Positions 18,989-27,449 of a stretch of 64,000 nt of DNA are shown here, piece by piece; position 1 is the first letter of the stretch, and each line of letters starts with the position of its first letter. The translations under genes were made by a program, and so were the position numbers. The DNA comes from Synechococcus sp. UW140 (GTDB taxonomy: Bacteria; Cyanobacteriota; Cyanobacteriia; PCC-6307; Cyanobiaceae). Below the pieces are notes generated by a model. It made no database searches. It was not told the DNA's origin and saw only the letters and a list, made by a program, of their open reading frames with translations. The stretch is from positions 22,585 to 86,584 of the forward strand of contig NZ_UCOB01000007.1 in NCBI RefSeq assembly GCF_900474295.1. Direction: 5' to 3'.

Positions 18989-21286
18989 ATGTCTTCTTCC
19001 CGGCGACTGACGCCTGTGTTATTGGCGTTGGCCCTGGGAGCGACCTGCTTGGACGTCGTCGCTCTTGGTTTTGTGGGCGGTGGCGTTGCTGAGGCGCAAA
19101 CTCAGCGCCAAGGCAGTTTGCAGCTCAAGCTTCGCCGCAAACCCAAGGCGTTGGAGGTGGTGTTGGCAGGTGTGGGTGCCAAACCATTGCTGCAGCAGCG
19201 CCTTGCGAATGGCATTTGGGAAGGGCAACTGCGCACCCAGGGAAGCCCAGGACTGATGCGTGGTCCGCAGACCTTGAGTCTGCCTGAGTTGGGCATTGAG
19301 GCTGTTTCCCTAAGCGGTGGTGGCGACTCTTATCGCATTACGGTTCGGCAGGCCTTGGGCCAGAGCCTCAAAGATCCGATTGTGAGTGCCGATGGCCGCA
19401 ATCTGATCCTCACATTCACTGGCCTGGGCACCCCCAAGTTGCAGGCCGGCCAGCTTGATCTGACGACGCCTGGCCGGGTGCCACAGTCTCGCTATGCCCC
19501 CCCCCTGAGGCCTCGGGCTGTAGCGCCGCCGTTAGGCGACATGGCTGTGGGAACGATGGTGCTTCAGAACCGCAGTTATTTAAAACTGAGTGGGCCCATT
19601 GTTCCCGGCCTGAACTTTGTCGATGCGGATGCAAAGCTCGCATTGAAAGAGTTGGCGAAACAAGGTGGATATGGATTCGTTTTTTCCAATGGTGGAAGTT
19701 CATCAGCGGCCTCGGAGGGTGAGTTTGCTGCTGGTGAAAATAAGATCAGTGTTTATTTAAATGAGGTTCCATTCGCTGTTGCCTTTAATACGGTTCTACT
19801 TGCATCTGGATATCAGGCTCGGCTTCAAGGCAGAACCTTGATCGTTGGGCCCAGCGTTATGGGCCTGAATATGGGGCCAACGATGTCGAAGGTCTTTCGG
19901 CTGAATCAAGTTGATGCAGCGTCCGCTAAGACTTATTTGGGTAACCTGGGGGCTAAGATTCAGGTCGCAAGTACATCGACAACAACCTCGTCAGAAAACG
20001 ATCAGGATGGAGGTGGTGGAGAATCTTCTTCTGGGCAGATGACGACCTCAATGGCTGAAGAGTCAATGGCTTTTGGGGCTGATGTAGGGCCATTGGTTGG
20101 GCTTCGAGGTACAACAGATGCACGCTTGAATACAATCACATTGATTGGCGAATCTGAATTGATTTCCATCGCTGAGGGTTATTTGCGCCAAATCGATCTG
20201 CGCAAGCGCCAGGTTGCCGTTCGAGTGCAGATCTTAAATGTTGATCTTAATAATGATCGTGGTATCGACTCAAGTTTCTCCGCACGGCTTGGCAATACTT
20301 TCATCGTTAGTGAGAGTGGTAAGGCATTTATGAATTTTGGAGATCATCTGCCTGGAAGTAGTGATGGGGTTGGTTTGCTAGGCGATGGCACTCCCTATAC
20401 GCGTCCTGGTGTTTACGATGCTGGTATCCCGAAAGTGCAGGGCCAGCAGGTCTTTGATCCTCCATATGTGGAAGCTCAAAAAGAAGTGACGACCACGACA
20501 ACGAACTCTGGGGGTACGGTTAGAACGACGGAGCTGGTTCCTTTGTTGGACAAATTTGGTCGGCCTAAATGGGTTGAGTCGACTGATCCGGCTGCCAATC
20601 CCACGCTTGTACCAAAAGTGGATGGTCAGGGCCGTCCTATTTATGTTCCGGGCAAAGATCCGGATCAGTTTGCTTACCCTCAAAACTCTGTCTATGGCTA
20701 TTTAGAGGCTGCGATTGTGAGCTCGAGTGCCAAGACGTTGGCTCAGCCCACCCTTTTAGTGCAAGAGGGTGAGACGGCTTCCGTTGAGACGGGTACCAGT
20801 GTGATTACGAGTGTGACGACCACAGATACATCCAATGGATCGTCGCAGTTCACCTATCAGCGCTCCAACGCGGGCCTTACTTTGGAAGTGGAAGTGGACA
20901 AGATTGATGACAATGGCTTTGTGACTTTGGATCTGACCCCAGAGGTCTCTGTGCCCGTACCTGCTGGCAGAAATCAGGGTGTTGCAATCTTCAATATTAG
21001 TGGACGCAAGTTGAGCTCTGGAAAGATTCGGCTTCGCGACCGTCAAACACTGGTGTTGACAGGAGTGATTCAGGATCAGGATAAGGAGGAAGTGCGGAAG
21101 TGGCCGGTGCTGGGTGATTTGCCCTTCCTTGGTCAACTGTTTAGAAGTAGTGTTTCGAATCGCCAAAAAAGTGAGCTTGTGATTTTGGTCACCCCAGCAA
21201 TTGTTGATGATGAAGCTGGTGGCTCTTATGGCTATGGCTACCGCCCATCGACTCGTGAGGCACGTCAGCTGATGAGCCCCCGTTGA
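18989..21286 (+). CDS. pilQ: PilQ-type secretin
   Basis: A 765-residue outer-membrane secretin. A signal peptide (about 1-36, ending AEA) is followed by an AMIN domain (about 40-140), a secretin N0/STN-type region (LNFVDADAKLALKELAKQGG, about 208), N1-like repeats, and a large low-complexity insert with Thr/Ser/Gly around residues 330-350. The C-terminal secretin domain contains VETGTSVITS, LTLEVEVDKID, and GKIRLRDRQTLVLTGVIQDQ ahead of LPFLGQLFRS and ELVILVTP. Forms the pore through which the pilus exits. It is the last gene in its block, about 87 bp after the PilO-like gene. Confidence 0.9.
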   Translation: MSSSRRLTPVLLALALGATCLDVVALGFVGGGVAEAQTQRQGSLQLKLRRKPKALEVVLAGVGAKPLLQQRLANGIWEGQLRTQGSPGLMRGPQTLSLPELGIEAVSLSGGGDSYRITVRQALGQSLKDPIVSADGRNLILTFTGLGTPKLQAGQLDLTTPGRVPQSRYAPPLRPRAVAPPLGDMAVGTMVLQNRSYLKLSGPIVPGLNFVDADAKLALKELAKQGGYGFVFSNGGSSSAASEGEFAAGENKISVYLNEVPFAVAFNTVLLASGYQARLQGRTLIVGPSVMGLNMGPTMSKVFRLNQVDAASAKTYLGNLGAKIQVASTSTTTSSENDQDGGGGESSSGQMTTSMAEESMAFGADVGPLVGLRGTTDARLNTITLIGESELISIAEGYLRQIDLRKRQVAVRVQILNVDLNNDRGIDSSFSARLGNTFIVSESGKAFMNFGDHLPGSSDGVGLLGDGTPYTRPGVYDAGIPKVQGQQVFDPPYVEAQKEVTTTTTNSGGTVRTTELVPLLDKFGRPKWVESTDPAANPTLVPKVDGQGRPIYVPGKDPDQFAYPQNSVYGYLEAAIVSSSAKTLAQPTLLVQEGETASVETGTSVITSVTTTDTSNGSSQFTYQRSNAGLTLEVEVDKIDDNGFVTLDLTPEVSVPVPAGRNQGVAIFNISGRKLSSGKIRLRDRQTLVLTGVIQDQDKEEVRKWPVLGDLPFLGQLFRSSVSNRQKSELVILVTPAIVDDEAGGSYGYGYRPSTREARQLMSPR

Positions 21287-21305
21287 ACAGTCTTATGGCT
21301 TCTCT

Positions 21306-22118
21306 TTAGAGGCCGATGGCTGGTGCAAATAGCTTCATGGCCAGCGGAAAGAGAGCTTTTGAGGTTGAAAGTAGGCCCCCTAGTAGGGCTGAGCCAACAC
21401 CATTCCCCGTCTGCTGTTTTTGCACCTTGTCTTGTAGTGAGTTGGCAGCGCCTTCGAGCTGCGTCGCCTGATCACTAGCCCCATTGGCTGCATAGAGGTG
21501 GCCGGCATATCTCAAATCCTGAATGGCCAGCTGCCGCTTGCCAAGTTTCTCTCGGGTGATCGCCCTTGCGACCCAGCTTTCTGCAATGTGAGGTTGTTTT
21601 TGGATCGCTAGGCCAAATAGTTCTTCAGCCTGTGTCCATCGATTGGTTTCAGTCGCACCTACCCCGGCATTGTGCAGCGCCGCATGGCTCTGTGCCTGGG
21701 GTGGGAGTCCAGTGGCGCCGCTCCAATGGGCTTCTTCCAGGGCATTGGGATCGAGGAGGGCTCCGCTGAGATCCACATCACGCAGATCCGTCCCCACCAA
21801 TCGGCTTCCACGTAGGTCGGCACCGCGCAGGGAGGCGCCCTGGAGGCTTGTGAAGCTGAGGTCGGCATTGCGCAAATTGGCACCATCGAGCTGAGCCTTG
21901 CTCAGGTTCGACCGTTGCAACCTGGCACCTTCCAGATCAGCATCACGCAGCTGAGCATGGACGAGATCCACATCCGCCAGCCGGCAGTTCTTGCAGGTTT
22001 GGGTTTGGAGTAGCTGAATCAATGCTGCGTCAGCTTGTGGCGCTGCTTCAGCGGCTGCAATCGATGTTGTCAGCGCCAGAGCTGTTAGGAAGGCAAGGCG
22101 CTGAGCCATGGCTTGCAT
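21306..22118 (-). CDS. Exported pentapeptide-repeat protein with TPR-like C-terminal half
   Basis: A 270-residue protein. Signal peptide about 1-25 (ALTTSIAAAEA). Residues about 48-120 are pentapeptide repeats of the A(D/N)LxxA type (ADLEGARLQRSNLSKAQLDG), predicting a right-handed quadrilateral helix, with a CKNC motif just before. Residues about 145-220 look like helical TPR repeats (ALHNAGVGATETNRW, AEELFGLAIQKQPH, AESWVARAITREKLGK). A hydrophobic C-terminus follows. Function unknown; thylakoid-lumen or periplasmic location is inferred. Confidence 0.75.
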   Translation of the reverse strand: MQAMAQRLAFLTALALTTSIAAAEAAPQADAALIQLLQTQTCKNCRLADVDLVHAQLRDADLEGARLQRSNLSKAQLDGANLRNADLSFTSLQGASLRGADLRGSRLVGTDLRDVDLSGALLDPNALEEAHWSGATGLPPQAQSHAALHNAGVGATETNRWTQAEELFGLAIQKQPHIAESWVARAITREKLGKRQLAIQDLRYAGHLYAANGASDQATQLEGAANSLQDKVQKQQTGNGVGSALLGGLLSTSKALFPLAMKLFAPAIGL

Positions 22119-22168
22119 TGCCGTAATGGTCCGTTCTAGCGACCTTGCTCGTGCCTGTCGAACCCTCT

Positions 22169-22594
22169 TCAGGCTGCGATTTCGTCCTCTGATTCGGATG
22201 GTGTGTTGACGTCTTTGTTGGTTTCGTCTCCAGGGCTGTCCGATTGGTTCGGTTCGCTTTGGCCTAGCAGTTCGGCCGCCACCGCTTCCATCAGTTCTTG
22301 CTTCGCGGCCTGCCGATGATCTTTACTGCGCAGGGCCGGTGTGCGTAGTCGTAGCCGAGCACAAGGAGCTGATTCAGCCTGGCCCGCACTGGAGCCGAGC
22401 AGTTGCATCAGGTCGACAACCGCTACCCAGCTAAGGGGAGCGCTGGCTTTGCTGAAGCTGGGGCGGAAGGCGGGTGGCTCGTCCCCTTGCTTCTGAAGCG
22501 GTGCGAATTCGCCCGAAGCAGATTTGCGGAAGCGCACGATCGCCGTTGGATGTCGCTGGAACCAGAGGCGGTCTTCGCGAACGACGTGATGCAT
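22169..22594 (-). CDS. Hypothetical protein
   Basis: A 141-residue protein with no recognised domain. The N-terminal 80 residues contain LWFQRHPTAIVRFRKSASGEFAPL and a likely folded core (LSWVAVVDLMQLLG). The C-terminal 50 are highly acidic and probably disordered (PGDETNKDVNTPSESEDE). No signal or membrane segment. ATG start at 22594. It lies between the pentapeptide protein and the DsbA-like gene on the same strand. Confidence 0.55.
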   Translation of the reverse strand: MHHVVREDRLWFQRHPTAIVRFRKSASGEFAPLQKQGDEPPAFRPSFSKASAPLSWVAVVDLMQLLGSSAGQAESAPCARLRLRTPALRSKDHRQAAKQELMEAVAAELLGQSEPNQSDSPGDETNKDVNTPSESEDEIAA

Positions 22595-22648
22595 GACGAG
22601 ACGTTGCTGGATGGATTATGCCGCTGCCTGCAAGTCTGGTTTCGCCAA

Positions 22649-23371
22649 TCAAGGCTTGTTCACTGCTTTCAGCTGTGCATCGACTAACGCCTTGAATTGT
22701 GGCCAGGGCATGGCCCCTTCGATGATTTCGCCGCTGTGTTTGTTGCCCGCTTGGGTCGGGCCGATCACAAAGGTGGGTGTGGCGCGGATGTTGTGCAGTT
22801 CGGCTTCCGAGAGGTTGGCGTTCACAAGGGCCTGGGTGGCTTCCCGCTTCATGCACGCCTCCAGTGCGTCGGTATCCAGTTTCTGTTCTTTGGCGATGCC
22901 AGTGACCCCTTTGCATTCCAGACAGCTTTGTTGGTCGAAGATCGCCTCGTACATCTCCCAGTAGCGGTTCTGTTCTCCAGCGCAGCGGGCCGCAGTTGCC
23001 GTTGGCCTGGCGTGCTGATGAAAAGGCAGGGGCAGGTCTTTGTGCACAAAGCGCACCAGCCCCCTATCGACGTACTGCTGCTTCAGTTGGGGCAGCACCT
23101 GTTCATGGAAGCGCTGGCAGTAGACGCATTCGAAATCGCTGAATTCCACGATTGTCAGTGGGGCATTGGCGGCGCCCATGGCTGGCTCCCCCTCCAGCAA
23201 CAGGTCGGTCGTCAGCTTTGGTGCCGGTGGGGGCTCAGGCTTGGGTCGCACCGGGGCCGGCGGGGGTGTGGTCCATTTCTGCACCAGCAGCGTGCCGCTG
23301 CAGCCAATCCCCAGCCCCAGCAGTAACAGGGCTGCTGAGTAGAGCAATGTGGTGCGCTTAGGACGCAACAT
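22649..23371 (-). CDS. DsbA-family thiol:disulfide oxidoreductase, membrane-anchored
   Basis: A 240-residue protein from the ATG at 23371; a TTG six bases upstream is less likely. N-terminal TM about 9-28, then a Pro-rich tether, then a DsbA-fold thioredoxin domain with active site FSDFECVYCQRF (C-V-Y-C). A helical insertion holds an extra Cys pair (SCLECKG), and the cis-Pro loop is RATPTFVIG. It likely acts on disulfides on the outer side of the plasma membrane or in the lumen. It sits inside the pilus locus, between pilQ and pilN, which makes cysteine-rich pilins plausible substrates (inference). Confidence 0.85.
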   Translation of the reverse strand: MLRPKRTTLLYSAALLLLGLGIGCSGTLLVQKWTTPPPAPVRPKPEPPPAPKLTTDLLLEGEPAMGAANAPLTIVEFSDFECVYCQRFHEQVLPQLKQQYVDRGLVRFVHKDLPLPFHQHARPTATAARCAGEQNRYWEMYEAIFDQQSCLECKGVTGIAKEQKLDTDALEACMKREATQALVNANLSEAELHNIRATPTFVIGPTQAGNKHSGEIIEGAMPWPQFKALVDAQLKAVNKP

Positions 23372-23456
23372 CGCCAACGATTTAACGCGTGTTGTGCATG
23401 ATCATGGCGCCACTCGGCTTGAATCGATTGAATAGGCAAGACGTACGCAGTGAATC

Positions 23457-24158
23457 GTGAGTTCGGGCGCCTGGCTTGACATTGATCTGTTGCGCCAACG
23501 GCGTGAGCAGTTCGGCCATCAGCGTCCGCAGGTGGTGCCGGTGCGCACCCTGTTGCTGCGGGGAGCCTTGCTGGGAGCAGCGCTGCCGCTGGGGTTGCTG
23601 TTGATGTGTGGTTGGTTTTGGTTCAGTGAACGGCGTCTGATCCAGATGGAAGAAGAGCTCACCCCGCGGGCTCAAAAGCACGACCGTTTGCAGGGGGAGA
23701 TTGCAACGGAGAAGGCCGCATTGCAGGGTTTGGTGAACACCAACAAGGCCATGGCGAAGGCGATGGCCGATGTGCGTTCCAGTTCAGCCCTGCTGGCGGA
23801 GTTGCGGCGTTTGGTGCCATCGGCCGTGAGCATTGGTCAGGCCAAGATCAATGGCAATGTTTTGGAGCTGGATGGAGATGCTCTGCAGCCCAATGGCTTG
23901 CGCATCGTCAATGCCTTGATGTTGTCGTTGGGCGAATCGGGTCTGTTTCAACAGGATGCCGTCGTGCTGAAGAAAGCGCAGGTGCAGCAGGCGGGGGGCG
24001 GTGATCAGGCCTCAGCGCAACGGCTGACCTATGCCCTCACTGCCTCGTTTGCGCCCGATGCACCCCAGGCGATTCGCTCGCAACTGGCGTCCCTCGGAGC
24101 CGTGGGGCTGGAGCAGCGCCTGCAACGCCTACAGCAGGAGGAGGATCTGCTGCCATGA
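23457..24158 (+). CDS. pilN: PilN-type pilus assembly protein (stand-alone copy)
   Basis: A 233-residue bitopic protein with a short cytoplasmic segment (AWLDIDLLRQRREQFG; PilN usually carries an INLLP-like PilM-binding motif here). TM about 32-56, coiled coil (about 65-105), and a periplasmic PilN domain (ALLAELRRLVPSAVSIGQAKING). GTG start at 23457. First gene of a seven-gene co-directional unit; it overlaps pilO by 4 bp (ATGA). Confidence 0.8.
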   Translation: MSSGAWLDIDLLRQRREQFGHQRPQVVPVRTLLLRGALLGAALPLGLLLMCGWFWFSERRLIQMEEELTPRAQKHDRLQGEIATEKAALQGLVNTNKAMAKAMADVRSSSALLAELRRLVPSAVSIGQAKINGNVLELDGDALQPNGLRIVNALMLSLGESGLFQQDAVVLKKAQVQQAGGGDQASAQRLTYALTASFAPDAPQAIRSQLASLGAVGLEQRLQRLQQEEDLLP

Positions 24159-24874
24159 CGAACTTCTCAGGGGCTGGCCGCACGGGCCTGTGGAGTTGGC
24201 TTTCCCCAGAGCGGGCGGTGTTGGTGCTGCCGGTGATTGCAGGGCTTGGTTTGTCGGTGTTGGTGTTCAGCGCTGGGATTACCCCGTTGAAACTGCGGGT
24301 CGATGAGCAGCAGAAGCTGGTTGACGACCTCAGCTTCAAGAGCGAGATGCTGCCGTTGCTGGAGCAGGAGCTCAGTGAGTTGAGGCTGAAACAAGCTCAG
24401 CGGGAACGGCAACTCGATCGTTTGCTGGCCCTCGTGGCTGGCAGCTCAGAGCTCAACACGTTTCTGGCGGAGCTCAATGATCTCGGCAATACCCACCGCG
24501 TTGCCATCACCACCACGGAGCCCGGCGAGGTGCAGCGTTTCACGGCGCCGGCGGCGCCCACTGGGCAGGAAGCGCCGCCAGCCGCAGGCGGTGGCCAGCC
24601 GGCCGCTGCATCGGGGGATGCCTTGCTGAACAGGGGGCTGGAAAAACGCTCGGCTGGTCTCACTGTGCAAGGTGCATTCCCTCAGGTGTTGGTGTTCCTT
24701 CAGGCGCTGGAGCGCCTACAGGTGTTTGTGGTGATCAGTGAGATGGATGTGAAGGCAGTGGCCTCTAGCGGGCAGGCCGCGGATCAATCGCCTGAGCCGG
24801 AGGTGACCATGGCGCTCAAACTCACGGCCTATGGCCAACAGCCTGCACCGGACGTTCCCAAGGAGGACTCCTGA
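24155..24874 (+). CDS. pilO: PilO-type pilus assembly protein (second copy)
   Basis: A 239-residue protein with TM about 21-41, a coiled coil (about 48-85, QELSELRLKQAQRERQL), and a periplasmic domain with TVQGAFPQVLVFLQALERLQ, the PilO core signature. A Pro/Ala/Gly linker of about 30 residues interrupts it. It should heterodimerise with the preceding PilN. Overlaps both neighbours. Confidence 0.8.
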   Translation: MTNFSGAGRTGLWSWLSPERAVLVLPVIAGLGLSVLVFSAGITPLKLRVDEQQKLVDDLSFKSEMLPLLEQELSELRLKQAQRERQLDRLLALVAGSSELNTFLAELNDLGNTHRVAITTTEPGEVQRFTAPAAPTGQEAPPAAGGGQPAAASGDALLNRGLEKRSAGLTVQGAFPQVLVFLQALERLQVFVVISEMDVKAVASSGQAADQSPEPEVTMALKLTAYGQQPAPDVPKEDS

Positions 24875-25326
24875 TGGTGTACCTCTACGCCGGTCTTGGG
24901 GTGGCAATGCTGGCCGGGATCATGGCGATCTTTGAAATGGGCCTGGCGCTCAGTGGGCGTTCGCTGTTGCCATCACCGCCTGATGCCTATCTCTCTGATG
25001 AGGGGGTGAAGATGATGGATCAGAAACTGCTCACCTTGTTGGCTGATCGCAGTGCTGTGCCAGCGGGGCTATCAGGGACGTCTCTCTGTACTGCTTTGTC
25101 GACGGCCTACGAGAGCAATGATGTGCCCATTGGTGGAGTGAATCCCTTGATGGAAGATCCCGATATGCCCGTCAATAGTGGCCGTTGGGCCGGAAGTTGT
25201 CTGCTCAATGATGGTGCCCATCATGTGGTGGTGCTTCCTGATTTAGGCAATGCAACAACTCCTTATCAGCTGTATTCCTGTGTGCTTCCAAGCGGTGATG
25301 AGCGTTGCTCGTTCGAGCAGGAGTAA
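24874..25326 (+). CDS. Hypothetical membrane-anchored protein in pilus unit
   Basis: A 150-residue protein starting on the last base of pilO (TGATG). One N-terminal hydrophobic segment (about residues 4-27, AGLGVAMLAGIMAIFEMGLA) and an exported domain with four cysteines (SLCTALS, GSCLLND, YSCVLP, ERCSFE), suggesting two disulfides. It lacks a prepilin leader. Not recognised; context says pilus assembly or minor-subunit partner. Confidence 0.65.
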   Translation: MVYLYAGLGVAMLAGIMAIFEMGLALSGRSLLPSPPDAYLSDEGVKMMDQKLLTLLADRSAVPAGLSGTSLCTALSTAYESNDVPIGGVNPLMEDPDMPVNSGRWAGSCLLNDGAHHVVVLPDLGNATTPYQLYSCVLPSGDERCSFEQE

Positions 25327-25335
25327 GCGCAGCTG

Positions 25336-25560
25336 ATGGTCGATGCCGTTGTTGGTGCAGTGATCATGGTGGTGGCGACCACGTCGTTGTTGTTCGCTAT
25401 CGAGGTGGCAGAACAGGCGTTTGACCAGACCGGCCGTTACCCCCTCAATGACGAGGAGCGAACCGTGTTGGAGCAGGCTGGCCTGTCCGCAGACGACGCG
25501 GAGAACTTTTGGCAACAGAATGTGCTCAAGGCACCCCGAGAGGTGGGCACCGTTGAGTAG
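25336..25560 (+). CDS. Short pilin-like membrane protein without a prepilin leader
   Basis: A 74-residue protein. The N-terminus (MVDAVVGAVIMVVATTSLLFAIEV) is a single hydrophobic helix that resembles a mature type IV pilin N-terminus in length and pattern, but there is no basic leader with Gly before it. A short acidic tail follows. The frame follows the TAA of the previous gene by 9 bp, so re-initiation is likely. Pseudopilin-like by context only. Confidence 0.5.
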   Translation: MVDAVVGAVIMVVATTSLLFAIEVAEQAFDQTGRYPLNDEERTVLEQAGLSADDAENFWQQNVLKAPREVGTVE

Positions 25561-26149
25561 GTGGTTATCACAGTGCGGTCCTTTACGCCTGCGGCGTCTG
25601 CAGGATCAGCGTGGCATGACCCTGGTGGAGATGCTGGTGGCTGTGTTGATGTTGGTGGTGTTCACCGGTGTGGTGGCGATGGTGATGGAGTTCACGTTTC
25701 GCTTTCTTGGTGCCGCTGAATCCGGAGAACGCAATGAATTTGAAGTTTCGAATGGTGTGTTGATTGATCACCAGGAGATTCAGCTGGCGATGGATCAGTT
25801 GGTGGAGGTGCTCGCCCAGCCTGGTTTGAGCAAAGAACGACTGGATGGCCAGGGGGCTGATCATCCGCAGATTGCCTTTGATCCTGATTCGACCGATCCT
25901 CAGGTGGCTTGTCCAATAGCGGATCCAGTTGCTCAGTGGGGATTGCCGATGCCAACGATCACGTTGCCGCCTGGCTACAGGCTCTGTCTGTGGACAACCA
26001 CGGCGCGCGAGTCACTAATGGCATCGCTGTTGGCTGATGCCGAGGGTGCCAAGCCCGGGATTTATTTGCTTCAGGCCTTGCCCGAACGCCTGAGTGCTTC
26101 CACGCTTCCCACGAGGCGCCTGTTCTGTCGTCCGCGCCCGTTCTGCTGA
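25553..26149 (+). CDS. Type IV pseudopilin/minor pilin with prepilin leader
   Basis: A 198-residue protein if started at TTG 25553, which overlaps the previous stop. Leader of about 21 residues ending RLQDQRG, then the mature N-terminus MTLVEMLVAVLMLVVF with Glu at +5, the classic class III signal for PilD cleavage after Gly. Size and long globular part fit a GspJ/PilW-like minor pilin; three Cys are in the C-terminal half. The start codon is uncertain because an ATG far upstream (25421) overlaps another gene. Confidence 0.75.
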   Translation: MSRWLSQCGPLRLRRLQDQRGMTLVEMLVAVLMLVVFTGVVAMVMEFTFRFLGAAESGERNEFEVSNGVLIDHQEIQLAMDQLVEVLAQPGLSKERLDGQGADHPQIAFDPDSTDPQVACPIADPVAQWGLPMPTITLPPGYRLCLWTTTARESLMASLLADAEGAKPGIYLLQALPERLSASTLPTRRLFCRPRPFC

Positions 26150-26153
26150 GCCC

Positions 26154-27449
26154 ATGACTGCCACCCCCCTCGTTGGCTCCACCTTTTTCGGCATCGACAT
26201 CAGTCAGCTCGGCGAGCAGCTGAGCTCGATGCGGCGGCGCGTCTCCAAACGGGTGTTGGTGTTGGAATTCGGCACGGATCTCCTTCATCTGGCCGAGGCG
26301 TGTTTGACGCAGCAGGGGGTGCAGCTCAATCACATCAGCAGTGTGGCGCTCCCGCCTGAAGCACTGGATCGGGGTGTTCCTGCGGAGCCGGCCAAGATGG
26401 CCAGCCTGATCCAGCAGATTTGCACCGAGAAGAAGATCCCAGCTCACCGGGTGGCGGTCGTTCTGCCTCCGGAAGTGGCGTTTCAGCGCCTGGTGGATCT
26501 TCCCGGTGAGCTGACCACGGAGGAGGCCCGCGAGTATGTGCTCGATCCCGCTAAGGGTGTGCAGCTTCCGTTCCCCTTGGCTCAGACCGATTTCGACCTG
26601 GTGCCGATGTCAACGCCGTCGATCGCGCAGCGGGCGCCTGGGATGCGGTTGTATATGTTGTCGGCGGTTCCCCAGGTGCTGGTGGATCGGGTGATTGAGA
26701 TGTTGCAGGCCGCTGATCTGGAGCTGCAGTTACTCGAACTCGGCAGCCTCAGTCAGCTGCGCTCGTTGGCACTGGATTTGGTGATGTTGGCGCCACACCA
26801 AGTGGAACTGGTGTTGGAACTACACCCCGACTGCAGCAATTTGATGTTGGTGACGTGCTCTGGATTGTTGGGCTCAGAGCGCTTGGCGGCGATCAGGGAT
26901 TTCCCGGAGCCTGACTTGGATGAGGAGCAAACGAGGGCAGCTCTCGAGGCAGGCCTGTCGGCGGAGTCGTTCACGGTGCAAGACGAGAGCTATCTGCCCA
27001 TCTCTGATCTTGATCTGCGCGTGTTGATCGCCGATCTCAAAGCAGCCTTGGCGCGCTTTAACGGCATGTTTCCGGGTGCTGAGATCCGTTGCTTGCAACT
27101 CACAGGTCTCAACAGTGCCCACCCCATGCTGGTGGATTTGCTGCAGCAGGCTTTGGGGCTCAACGTGTTGGCTCACCGGCCTCTGTTGGCACCGGGTGTC
27201 GCAGGATTTGCAGCGGATGAGGTGTTGGTACAGAAGGGATTGGGCCGGTTGGTGGGCCTGGCCCTTGGTCTGCTGAATCGAGATCAGCTGGTCACGTTTC
27301 CAGTCGATAGTTTGGACGATGGTGTGTCCCGCCCCCATCGCCCAGGGGTGGCGATTGAAGAGTTGCTGGATCTGGATGTGCAGAGTTCGAGCCTTGATCA
27401 GCTGCCTGTGGTGGCTGATCAGTCAGTGTCTGTAAGGGTGCAGGGATAA
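26154..27449 (+). CDS. pilM: PilM-type actin-like ATPase of the pilus alignment complex
   Basis: A 431-residue cytoplasmic protein from ATG 26154 (MTATPLVGSTFFGIDI). The actin-like fold is indicated by LVLEFGTDLLHLAEA, AHRVAVVLPPEVAFQRLVDLP, LELGSLSQLRSLAL and IRCLQLTGLNSAHPML. It normally binds ATP and the N-terminal tail of PilN. Preceded by the pseudopilin (4 bp gap) and followed without a gap by the acidic repeat protein. Confidence 0.8.
   Translation: MTATPLVGSTFFGIDISQLGEQLSSMRRRVSKRVLVLEFGTDLLHLAEACLTQQGVQLNHISSVALPPEALDRGVPAEPAKMASLIQQICTEKKIPAHRVAVVLPPEVAFQRLVDLPGELTTEEAREYVLDPAKGVQLPFPLAQTDFDLVPMSTPSIAQRAPGMRLYMLSAVPQVLVDRVIEMLQAADLELQLLELGSLSQLRSLALDLVMLAPHQVELVLELHPDCSNLMLVTCSGLLGSERLAAIRDFPEPDLDEEQTRAALEAGLSAESFTVQDESYLPISDLDLRVLIADLKAALARFNGMFPGAEIRCLQLTGLNSAHPMLVDLLQQALGLNVLAHRPLLAPGVAGFAADEVLVQKGLGRLVGLALGLLNRDQLVTFPVDSLDDGVSRPHRPGVAIEELLDLDVQSSSLDQLPVVADQSVSVRVQG

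Noticed and set aside
25301..25340. -1 frameshift joining a basic leader peptide to the pilin-like mini-protein
   Set aside because: No slippery heptamer or downstream stem is visible; re-initiation after the preceding stop is simpler. Kept only as a low-interest finding.
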